Source: Pyrenophora tritici-repentis
Lineage: Eukaryota; Ascomycota; Dothideomycetes; Pleosporales; Pleosporaceae
Length of the DNA: 64,000 bases
Reading direction: 5' to 3'
NCBI RefSeq assembly: GCF_003171515.1
Contig: NC_089396.1
Span: forward strand, 2,480,001-2,544,000
The translations under genes and the position numbers were made by a program. This document shows positions 11,246 through 19,854 of the stretch, one piece after another (positions within the stretch are counted from its first letter, which is position 1; every line of letters begins with the position of its first letter). The notes below the pieces were generated by a model. It did not search any database. It worked only from the letters and a program-made list of their open reading frames with translations, and was not told the DNA's origin.

Positions 11246-12941
11246 CCTCAAGATGAGTGACACCCCGATGAACACACCTAACGAAACTTCGTCAAGCCGC
11301 ACCAAGGTGGCCAGACCCGATCTATTTCACGGCGATCGACACAAGCTCGAAGACTGGATTCTCCAGTTCGATCTCTTCTTCAGGTTTGAAGATGAGAAGG
11401 TCGACCCTACTGATCGTGGACTGCTCATGGCAAGTTACATGCGAGGAACTGCCGCCACCTGGATCAAGCCTTACCTCAACAAATACATGGACGACAACGA
11501 TGACGACGACGATATTGAACGAATGTTTGAAGACCACCCAACCTTCAAAGACAAGCTTAGACAGCAATTCGGAGTCATCAACGAAGAATCCAAGGCAGAT
11601 CGTGCAATCCAACAGCTCAAACAAACCCAATCAGTCGCCGACTACGCCAGTGTCTTCCAGGGACACGCCCTGAAGACCGACTGGGACGACAAGGCATTAA
11701 GGGTTATGTACAGACAAGGACTCAAGGAAAGAGTCAAAGAAGAGCTTATGCGAAGCGGCGTCGCAATCAACAACCTACAGGATCTCATCCGAGAATCAAT
11801 TCGTATCGACAACGCACTCTACGAATTGCAGCAGGAAATCCGACCGGTTAGAGCCAACCAGTCAGTGCAACGCACAAAGGGACGATTCTTCAAGAAGAAA
11901 CCAGGATATCGGACGACACCCGGAGGTATTGTACCCTCCGCCGGTAACAACTGGCATGACCCTGATGCAATGCAACTGGACAACATCAACAAAGGCAAGA
12001 GTTTCGGAAGGAATGACAAGAAGAAGCCATATAACAAGAAGGAGATCACTTGTTATAATTGTGACAAGAAAGGTCACATGGCTAGGGACTGCCACAGCAA
12101 GAACAAAGTGGTTAGACAACTCAACGTTATCCACAAAGCAGTACCCACTGAGCGACACGAGACATGGAATGTCATATCCAAACCAACCATCGAAATCAAC
12201 ACGCAGGAAAGCGTTTTGGGATTGGATAACCTCACACTCGTGGAATCAGACTCAGAAGAAGAGCCCACTTCGGAGTACGATATGCTCGAAGATGAGTCCA
12301 AGAACTTAGAGGCTACGGAAATCGACCAGACCAAATTCGGCAAGATGGCCATATTCGAAGAAGTCAACAGGCCATCCACACCTTATGTACAGGAAGAAGA
12401 GTTCTACAAGCTCGCAGGACAGATCAACCAGCTACTACGACACCTCAACAAGGCTGATATCGAGTACGCCTACGAGGAACCTAGCATCATGGCTGCTATG
12501 CGACAGGACTTCTACCGATTGTCACTAGAAGTACAACGAAACAAGGAAAACGTTTCAACCGAAATATTGGAGTTCCTACCAACAACATGGGAACTAAGCT
12601 GGATCGAAGACGCAATCCGATCATGGGAAGAACCAACGTTGCCAATCTCGGAAGAAGAGAAGCAAGAGATCTACGACGAACTCTGCCAGACCAGGAACGA
12701 TTGGAAGACCTTCCAACACGGCCACAAGAGAAAGGCCAAGGACATCAGTAGATCAAAAGAATACGACTACTGGATGGACCCTAGGAACCCAGAACATGAG
12801 AAGTTATCATGGGTCACATGCATTCACGACCATTGCAGAGTACACTACTCGGATAAGTCCGGATCAGGATGGTTCCCAGAAGAAACCAAACGATCGTACC
12901 GCTGCAAGTGGCAATTCTTCGACTGCAAAAACCATACTTGT

Positions 12942-13975
12942 CAACGAGCGAGCCGGCTCGCTCAGCTCGCTCGGCTTGGACGTTTTGACCAAGCCGAATG
13001 AGCTGAGCGCGCAATGCGCGCTTGCAAGCCGAGCGAGCTTAGGGATAGGCGCTCGCTCAGTCAGCTTGCTTAGCTTGGTTAGATGGGGCGGTTGGAAACT
13101 TGGGGCTGAAGGACTTGGTGGAGGGGCAATCTCACGATGATTTTTAGGTGTAGTGCGTAAGTTCGAAACCTAGTTATAACCTAAAATACACTCTTTTTTG
13201 CTATATTTCTAGCAAATAAGCTACTAAATTTCCGGCTAACCGCCTGGCAACAATATTCTCCTTTTGCGACACTTCACTTACTACTTATCACCCACCACAC
13301 TCATCTAAACTCCATCAACGCGTCTCTATTTGCAGCTACTATCTACCTCGCCGTTGCTATAATGCCAGCAAAAAGAACACGCGTTAATGCTCCAGAAATC
13401 GCGGCAACTTTATCAACAACTTTATTGAGCCTGCAGGGCTTACGGAGAACGAGGAAGATGAATATGAGGCTTGGAAACGCAGCGAACCGATCGCTGGCGA
13501 GGGCGTCGACCCTATAAAATACTGGGTAGAACTCCGCGATCGCCACCCTAGCCTTAGCAAATTTGCTATCGACATGCTATCAATCCCAGGCTCAAGCTGT
13601 GAGTGTGAGCGCTTATTCAGCGAGCTGGGTGACCTCCTCGAGCCCCGTCGGCGCAGCATTTCTCCGCAACTTCTAGCAGCAATACAGTGCGATCGACGAT
13701 GGATAAGAGCTGGATTTGGCAGTGGTGAGGTGCCTGTAAAGGAGGCTATCAGCGATGAGGAGATGGACGCGAAATACGGTGTACATAAGTGGGATATTAG
13801 CTGAGAAACTCAACACCAAGGTTTCTATATAACTTTCCTAATCGGGACTGAGCCCATCAAGCCGAGCGAGCTGACAGCCCTGTTTCAGCCAATCCGAGCG
13901 AGCCGAGCGAGCTGCTGGCCTCCGCTCAATTGGCTGAGCAAGCCAATTGGCTGAGCTCGCTCAGCTTGCTCATTG
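12942..13975. mobile_element. Internally deleted hAT element inside gag (1034 bp)
   Basis: Ends are inverted repeats beginning CAACGAGCGAGC on the left and CAATGAGCAAGC on the right end, with many GAGCGAGC-type subterminal repeats on both sides. Flanking 8-mers ATACTTGT (12934-12941) and ACATCTGT (13976-13983) match at 5 of 8; all three differences are C/T transitions. Inside, a start-like MPAKRTR at 13362 and a C-terminal transposase piece remain. It is a non-autonomous deletion derivative. Confidence 0.82.
13362..13804 (+). pseudogene. hAT transposase remnant (N-terminal tip plus C-terminal dimerisation domain)
   Basis: A short MPAKRTR start is followed, in another frame, by IEPAGLTENEEDEYEAW, then YWVELRDRHPSLSKFAIDML and GSSCECERLFSELGDLLEP, which is the conserved hAT dimerisation motif, ending at the stop at 13802-13804. 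The BED finger and catalytic core are absent. The C-terminal part aligns well by eye with the intact transposase at 50546-53050. Confidence 0.8.
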
Positions 13976-14159
13976 ACATCTGTGGCAAAAACGACCTATG
14001 CCCAATACACCTATGGGACAAAAGGGAAAAAACATACTTCCCAGGTCACGACAACCCCGAAGAAATTGATCAGATGCAAACAGTATGGCTAAAAGAATAC
14101 GATGAAGGAGACGCTTGGGAATGTCAACAACCCAACTGGCAAACGTGCCTTAGCAAAGA

Positions 14160-17100
14160 ATGCGACCTTCATGCGATAGCCAAAGGATTCCATGGATTTG
14201 GAAATCAGGCTTTTTTAGACCAGCGCCCGGCCCAGAACGGCCCGGCAAGGAGATTAACTCAGTAAACTCCTTAGACCTCATCAAGCTCCAGGTGAAGCTT
14301 GAAGGGAGGTGGATGAAGGCATTAGTAGATTCGGGATCACAAGCCAACTACGTTTCAGCGCACGCAGCGTCTTCAGCCGGACTGAAGCCACTACGGAAAC
14401 AAGAAGCTTACCCACTACATGTGGCCAACGGAGAGCCAATGCCAGGTGAACAAGAGATCACCCATGAGGTCAGACAAGTGACGCTCAACATCCAAGGACA
14501 CCAAGAGAAGATAGACCTAGATGTCTTCGGACTAGCTACCCACGACATCATATTAGGACTTCCCTGGTTACGAGAACACAACCCACGGATCGACTGGAAG
14601 TCGAAGACGTTCTCATTTGAGTGCTGTGGAACGGACGCAACCACAAGCCAGCCTACGCATTGTCAGAGTACGATGGTAGATGAGAGGAAACTGAATAACA
14701 TCGCAAAGAAAAAGCGAGCCTCGACAAAGGACGGCCTTAAGAAACAAGGGTCCGACTCAGCAGACGCCGGAACGGAGCCACCGGGTCGACAGACTAGAGT
14801 TTTGGAGAAACGCGCAACTCCTGAGATTCCCGAAGAATACAAAGAATTCGAACATCTATTCCGGGAAGTGGCAGATGAACAAGCATTGCCAAAGCACCAA
14901 CCCTGGGACCACAAGATTGTCCTACAGGAAGGAAAGAAACCGACTTTCGGCCCAATATACGGACTATCGGAAAAAGAATTGAGCACGTTACGCGACTACA
15001 TCAAGACAAGTCTAGCAAAAAAATATATCCGACCATCGCAGTCACCAGCAGGATATCCAATCATGTTTGTCCCGAAGAAAGACGGAAAACTACGACTATG
15101 TGTAGACTATCGCAAGCTCAACGACATCACAATCAAGAATCGATACCCCTTACCGAACATTACAGAACTACGGGATCGATTATCTCGCGCAAAGATCTTT
15201 ACAGCATTAGATCTTCGAGATGGATACCACCTGATTCGCATAGCGAAAGGTGAGGAGTGGAAAACGGCGTTCCGATCAAGATACGGACACTACGAATACA
15301 CAGTTATGCCGTTTGGGCTCACGAATGCCCCAGCCACATTTCAGGAACTCATCAACAACGTGTTGAGAGCACATCTAGACATCTTTGTCATAGCTTACCT
15401 AGACGACATTCTCGTCTACTCCGAGACTTTAGAGGACCATGTGGAACATGTCAAGACGGTACTAAGGGCCCTTGAGCAGTTCAACCTCCGACTCAAACCA
15501 GGGAAGTGTGAATTTCACAAGACTAAGGTCAACTTCTTAGGCTATGTAGTAGGAGCGGACGGAGTACAAATGAGCGAAGAAAAGATTCAGGTTATCAAGG
15601 ATTGGCCAACACCGACAACAGTTGTACAGATACAGTCCTTCTTAGGATTCTTGAACTTCAACCGACAGTTCATCAAGGACTTCTCAGACATCGCCATCCC
15701 TTTGACAAAACTCACAAGAAAGGACGTACCCTTTAAATGGAGCAAGGAAGCAGAGAACGCATTCCAAACGCTTAAGAAAGCAAGCATAGAACCACCATGC
15801 TTTCGAATATTCCAAGCAGGACACCCATTACGCTTTGAGACCGACGCATCGGATCTCGCGCTAGGCGGATGCGCAAGTCAATTGCACGAAGGCAAATGGC
15901 ACCCCATCGCCTACTACTCTCGCAAATTCTCAGGACCAGAAGAACGATACGACGTTCACGACAAGGAGCTACTAGCTATTGTCGCATGCTTACAACACTG
16001 GAGAGTATACGCAGAAAGCTGCTCGGAACTTACGATATACACAGATCACAAAAATCTAGTGAACTTTACGACCACCAAAGTACTCAACCGCAGACAAGTA
16101 AGATGGTCAGAACTACTCGGACAATACAAGTTCAAGATTGTGTATACACCAGGAAAAGAGAACGGCAGAGCAGACGCTCTCAGCCGAAGACCAGATATCG
16201 CAGGCACCAAGGAAGTCATCGACACCGCGATACTCAAGGTTAACAAGGACGGATCGCTAGGACCAACAAAAACGCTGAACGCCATCCTCCACATCGGAAA
16301 CAATGTACCGGAAGAATTGCAAGAGGCAATTATTCAACAACACCACGACGACCCTGTACACGGTCACCCGGGCATTACCAGAACAATGGAACTCATCAGA
16401 CGCAACTACGAGTTCCCAGGAATGAAGGAAAAGGTTACCTCATTCATCACGAAATGTGCAGACTGTCAGAAGAACAAACACGACACGCATGCACCTTACG
16501 GTGAGATGCAAGCACTAGAACTACCCACGGAACCTTGGGCAGACATCTCTATGGACTTTGTCACAGGTCTACCAGTCTCAAGAGACCCAGCGACAAACAC
16601 AGGATACAACGCAATACTCGTTGTAATCGATCGATTCACCAAGCAAGCAGAGTACATCCCGTTCAGAAACGATTTCACGGCAGTACATCTGGCTCACATC
16701 ATCAACGATCGAATCATCAGACATCACGGCATACCAAAGTCAATCATAAGCGACAGAGACAAGCTCTTCACTTCAAACTTTTGGACGACACTTTTGGCCG
16801 CAATTGGTACAAAACGCAAGCTATCAACAGCGTTTCATCCGCAGACGGACGGACAGACAGAAAGAACGAACAGAACCATGAAAGCATATCTCAGGATATA
16901 CGTCAACCATCAGCAAACCAACTGGGTTTCGCTTCTGCCAATGGCACAAATGGCATACAATAACAAGCTTTCAGAGTCTACGGGACAGACTCCGTTCTAT
17001 GCAAACCACGGGAGACACCCAAATCTCTTTACACGCACACTTCCAAGTCAGAAAACGGAAGCAGCTATCGCCACAGCCGAGGAGCTGAAGGCAGTACATG

Positions 17101-17639
17101 AGTTGCTACAGAGCAAACTCGAGACAGCACAACGTCAAAGCATTTCATATGTCAACAAAAAACGAAAAATGGCACCTCAGCTAAAGAGGGGGGATAAAGT
17201 TTATCTACGCACAAAGAATCTTCGCACGAAGCGACCAAGCAAAGGACTCGACAACATCAAAGTCGGACCATTTTTGATTCTTAACCGGAAAGGGCCAGTT
17301 ACATACACACTTGACCTTCCACCAGACGCTAGAATACATCCTAGGTTCCACGTAAGCCTCTTGGAACCAGCACACCCAGACACGCCATTACAGAAAACCT
17401 TCCACTACGAAACGGAAGAAGAAAACGAATTTGAAGTCGAGAACATTGTCACACATCGAGTTGTGGACAACGGCATGGAATACCTAGTCAAATGGTTAGG
17501 ATACCCAGACAGCGAAAATACATGGGAACCAGATACCAATCTCACAAACTGTCGGCAACTCCTGGCGCAATACCAGAAGAACCAGCCGAGGAAAACGGAT
17601 CGAGATCAGAGGCAGAGGCCTCAAGGAAGAAGTCATTAA
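14160..17639 (+). CDS. pol: Gypsy pol: protease, reverse transcriptase, RNase H, integrase, chromodomain
   Basis: Open frame of 1159 codons, normally reached by frameshift from gag rather than by its own start. Domains in order: aspartic protease with LVDSGS (about residue 55), reverse transcriptase with DYRKLND, MPFGLTNAP and YLDDILV (about 310-420), RNase H with ETDASD, KELLAI and TDHKNL (about 558-680), integrase with an HHCC finger (HGHPG to CADCQ), MDFVTGLP, ISDRD and FHPQTDGQTER (about 733-950), and a chromodomain VEYLVKW-like at about 1090-1140 (EYLVKWLGYP...NTWEP). All catalytic residues I can see are present. Chromodomains direct such integrases to marked chromatin. Confidence 0.95.
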   Translation: MRPSCDSQRIPWIWKSGFFRPAPGPERPGKEINSVNSLDLIKLQVKLEGRWMKALVDSGSQANYVSAHAASSAGLKPLRKQEAYPLHVANGEPMPGEQEITHEVRQVTLNIQGHQEKIDLDVFGLATHDIILGLPWLREHNPRIDWKSKTFSFECCGTDATTSQPTHCQSTMVDERKLNNIAKKKRASTKDGLKKQGSDSADAGTEPPGRQTRVLEKRATPEIPEEYKEFEHLFREVADEQALPKHQPWDHKIVLQEGKKPTFGPIYGLSEKELSTLRDYIKTSLAKKYIRPSQSPAGYPIMFVPKKDGKLRLCVDYRKLNDITIKNRYPLPNITELRDRLSRAKIFTALDLRDGYHLIRIAKGEEWKTAFRSRYGHYEYTVMPFGLTNAPATFQELINNVLRAHLDIFVIAYLDDILVYSETLEDHVEHVKTVLRALEQFNLRLKPGKCEFHKTKVNFLGYVVGADGVQMSEEKIQVIKDWPTPTTVVQIQSFLGFLNFNRQFIKDFSDIAIPLTKLTRKDVPFKWSKEAENAFQTLKKASIEPPCFRIFQAGHPLRFETDASDLALGGCASQLHEGKWHPIAYYSRKFSGPEERYDVHDKELLAIVACLQHWRVYAESCSELTIYTDHKNLVNFTTTKVLNRRQVRWSELLGQYKFKIVYTPGKENGRADALSRRPDIAGTKEVIDTAILKVNKDGSLGPTKTLNAILHIGNNVPEELQEAIIQQHHDDPVHGHPGITRTMELIRRNYEFPGMKEKVTSFITKCADCQKNKHDTHAPYGEMQALELPTEPWADISMDFVTGLPVSRDPATNTGYNAILVVIDRFTKQAEYIPFRNDFTAVHLAHIINDRIIRHHGIPKSIISDRDKLFTSNFWTTLLAAIGTKRKLSTAFHPQTDGQTERTNRTMKAYLRIYVNHQQTNWVSLLPMAQMAYNNKLSESTGQTPFYANHGRHPNLFTRTLPSQKTEAAIATAEELKAVHELLQSKLETAQRQSISYVNKKRKMAPQLKRGDKVYLRTKNLRTKRPSKGLDNIKVGPFLILNRKGPVTYTLDLPPDARIHPRFHVSLLEPAHPDTPLQKTFHYETEEENEFEVENIVTHRVVDNGMEYLVKWLGYPDSENTWEPDTNLTNCRQLLAQYQKNQPRKTDRDQRQRPQGRSH
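14211..14217 (+). other. Putative -1 ribosomal frameshift site TTTTTTA (gag to pol)
   Basis: In the gag frame the codons are GCT TTT TTA, so the heptamer T TTT TTA is in the correct X-XXY-YYZ register. The pol frame is gag -1, and gag terminates 48 bases later at 14265. This is the same heptamer class used by many retroviruses. Confidence 0.7.
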
Positions 17640-18132
17640 GAATTTGATCAAGCGAAGGATCAAGAAGGTTGTTGGCCTGTGACCAGCCCGGATCAGCGGT
17701 AGAACCGATAGAAGAAGACGCGGCGACAGTACTGCCACTTTCCGACGACTGAGCCCGCTCCGAGGCATCCAACAATTTTCGATCGCGACGAGCAAACGCC
17801 AGCTCACGATTTCTTATCTCAGCCAGCTCACGACGAGCCCGGGCAACCTCTTCTTCCAAACGTAGCAACGCGAGCTCCTTATCGCGCTTTTCTTGTTCCA
17901 CCTTTTCCCACTCCTCTTCAGGAACAAACAACTCACAGTCGCATCGCGCTGAGATGCAACCCGCACAACGACCAGACACCGTATCCACAAAACACCGCAG
18001 GTTATTCTTTTCGCAACGCTCACAGCGAAACGGCATTTCTCGTCCAGAAAGCTCGACACGACGGAGGCGTTCGTAACGCTCTTCGGTGGTTGTCTTCTTG
18101 CGAGACGCACGGGTCCTCGGTTCTTTAGGCAT
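17542..18132 (-). CDS. Antisense Zn2Cys6-type zinc-cluster coiled-coil protein carried by the Gypsy element
   Basis: 196-codon frame on the strand opposite pol, between the pol 3' end (98-nt overlap) and the right LTR. After a basic N-terminus (KEPRTRASRKK), residues about 37-66 have cysteines spaced C-X2-C-X6-C-X8-C-X2-C-X6-C, which satisfies the fungal Zn2Cys6 consensus. A Glu/Arg/Lys-rich helix of roughly 60 residues follows, likely a coiled coil, then a Ser-rich acidic tail that could be an activation region. A TATAAATA box sits about 50 bases upstream. The element therefore appears to encode its own DNA-binding factor. I know similar unnamed proteins occur near retrotransposons in ascomycetes; function is unproven. 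Confidence 0.78.
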   Translation of the reverse strand: MPKEPRTRASRKKTTTEERYERLRRVELSGREMPFRCERCEKNNLRCFVDTVSGRCAGCISARCDCELFVPEEEWEKVEQEKRDKELALLRLEEEVARARRELAEIRNRELAFARRDRKLLDASERAQSSESGSTVAASSSIGSTADPGWSQANNLLDPSLDQILNDFFLEASASDLDPFSSAGSSGIAPGVADSL

Positions 18133-18180
18133 GGTCAGGGAGGCTGTAAGGATTCAGAAAACAAGACGACCCACCACGAG

Positions 18181-18188
18181 TATTTATA
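18181..18188 (-). promoter_or_regulatory. TATA box of the antisense zinc-cluster gene
   Basis: TATAAATA on the minus strand, 49-56 bases upstream of the ATG at 18132. It lies inside the element and outside the LTR, so the antisense gene seems to have a private promoter. Confidence 0.55.
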
Positions 18189-18248
18189 CACAGGACCTCT
18201 TATGCGACCCCACGGCACGGATAATCTACGTATCAGGGACGATACGCT

Positions 18249-18263
18249 GGAAGGGGGAGGTAG
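18249..18263 (+). other. Polypurine tract
   Basis: GGAAGGGGGAGGTAG immediately before the right LTR, the expected plus-strand primer. Confidence 0.75.
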
Positions 18264-18641
18264 TGTTACGATTGCAAGGAGAAGGACAAGCAACAACGGC
18301 AGGACAACGTTGAAGGCGGGGCACAGCGGGTAAGCTTGTGCCGCGCAGTCACGTGACCTGCCCTCCAACCTTGGCATGACCGCCATGGAGGGCATGACCT
18401 CCACGGAGGGTGCGACCTCCATGGAGGGAAAGGCCACAATGGAGGGCACGCTTATTATATAACAGTAGGCAATGAGCCCTTACGGTTCATTGTGTTCAAC
18501 TTCGAAATCTAAGGATTAGTACTTGATTCTCAACTCCCCGTATATTACATCGATCTACCAATCGTGCTATACAACCTCGTGTCCATCGCATCACTCCATC
18601 CCCGAGAACCAACCCAAGATCATCTTCGGACGACCTTCACA
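18264..18641 (+). repeat. Right LTR of Gypsy element
   Basis: 378 bp, identical by eye to the left LTR, followed by the CCATG duplication at 18642-18646. Confidence 0.95.
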
Positions 18642-18646
18642 CCATG

Positions 18647-19154
18647 CTATGACGATCTCTATTAGAAAATGCTAATCTAAGTAAGTAATCACTGCAGAGT
18701 CGTGACTCGTTACACAGAGGTCAAACCTTCCAGGGAAGAACGAAATTCCGAGCTCCAGGTGCAAATGCGTCTCGCTACGTTGTGTATCTTGCTTCGCAGT
18801 GGTTGACATTACTCAAAGCGCGTTTCTACTACTTACTAGGAATGGTCAGAGCGCAAAGCTACAGCTACAGCAGCCATGTTTGCCGATTTCTTAGACTTAA
18901 TATGTAATACACTCGCTTAATGTTTCTTTAGTAAGCAAGTATCCTTGCAAGTTCTGCTCAAGGTACCGACTAGTGTGGCAACTTTGCATGATGTCGCACA
19001 CCCTGACAGCCACACAACTAATGAAAGCTTCGTAGCACTATAGCCCGATTCTAGTTACAAAATTATTGAATGGGTAGAAATTATAGATAACAGCCTTAAA
19101 TGCAGTGTTGTAACGTGTAGAGCTTTTTTCACGACGTAAAAACAGCTCTCTACA
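18647..19154. other. Intergenic between Gypsy and solo LTR
   Basis: No gene recognised. The stretch is A/T-rich and looks like old repeat-derived DNA, but I could not match it to another part of the window. Confidence 0.3.
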
Positions 19155-19159
19155 ACTAG

Positions 19160-19329
19160 TGATGAAGGTGGAGAAATGTGCGTGAACTTGTTGTATTGGA
19201 GCTACGGGAGGAGTGAGAATATCTATGGTGCGCGCACGGAGCAGCTGACTAATCAGTGCCTGGCCAATCAGAGCACGGGAAGCCTGATTCACCGTGAATA
19301 CTAGTGAAGGCTCTTACCGCGTCTCGACA
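19160..19329. mobile_element. Solo-LTR-like element, copy 2 (170 bp, TSD ACTAG)
   Basis: Nearly identical to 4588-4758, differing by a 1-base deletion and a few substitutions. It is flanked by a perfect 5-bp duplication ACTAG (19155-19159 and 19330-19334). Same orientation as copy 1. Confidence 0.85.
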
Positions 19330-19334
19330 ACTAG

Positions 19335-19854
19335 GCACAAGGGCGACAACGGGACCGTAATTTTAGTATCCCTAACCTAAGTATTATTCCTCAATAGGCA
19401 GGAAAGATTATTAACTTGAAAGATATTAAATATATGGTGTGCTTAAAGTATTAGAGTCTTCTAATTTCAAAGTCCCTGTTCTTTATCTCGCTACGGTGTG
19501 TGTCTCGCGACATAGTGACCGATGTTAGGTACCTATTTCGTAAATTCGAACTCGTTGTTGTTTGACGATCCTCTTGTGTTCTGCGCGATGACGCCAGAGG
19601 CTCAACGACCCCAGGATCCCCACCGCAGGCATTAGCTTGCCGGGGTAGGTTAGACTATACATCTTAGCGCACTCCTAGCCAGGTCTACGGGTGGTAGGTA
19701 TGGAAACTAGAAGGCCTGACGTTTAGACATGACCCATTGCGGAGAAATTGGGAGGCCTATTTTCGTAAGGCCTCCACAAGCTTGCATTACAAAAAGAAGA
19801 TGTCGCTCCTGGCACCGATATTACCTGGTACCTGTCATCCTCCTCCCGCTCATC
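19335..19854. other. Intergenic, upstream of GMC oxidoreductase
   Basis: No separate gene. An in-frame upstream extension of the GMC frame to 19729 is probably leader, because a good signal peptide begins at 19855. Confidence 0.35.

Larger units (their letters stand above)
11253..14265 (+). pseudogene. gag: Gypsy gag, interrupted by a hAT insertion
   Basis: Gag starts at ATG 11253, 17 bases after the LTR. It contains a retrotransposon gag core (PDLFHGDRHKLEDWILQFDL, then YMRGTAATW) and a CCHC zinc knuckle CYNCDKKGHMARDC at nt 12054-12095. The frame stops at 13001 inside the hAT sequence. Beyond the insertion it resumes at GKNDLCPIHLWDK and ends at 14265. Removing 12942-13983 (element plus one 8-bp duplication) rejoins the two parts exactly in frame. 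A long acidic C-terminal extension follows the zinc knuckle. The broken copy would make a Gag lacking its last 90 or so residues. Confidence 0.9.
10858..18641 (+). mobile_element. Ty3/Gypsy chromovirus, 7.8 kb, with identical-looking LTRs and TSD CCATG
   Basis: Two 378-bp LTRs (10858-11235 and 18264-18641) read as identical, start TGTTACG and end TTCACA. They are flanked by a perfect CCATG duplication at 10853-10857 and 18642-18646. Inside are gag, pol ending in a chromodomain, and an antisense zinc-cluster gene. A purine-rich tract at 18249-18263 precedes the right LTR. Identical LTRs imply recent integration. Gag is interrupted by a hAT derivative at 12942-13975, so this copy cannot make its own Gag-Pol by translation of an unspliced RNA. 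Confidence 0.95.

Noticed and set aside
13150..13170. tRNA-like TpsiC-arm sequence (AAGTTCGAAACC)
   Set aside because: No acceptor, D or anticodon arms nearby and it lies inside a hAT element.
19729..19854. Upstream extension of the GMC oxidoreductase start
   Set aside because: It would bury a good signal peptide and is basic and Cys-rich unlike the family.
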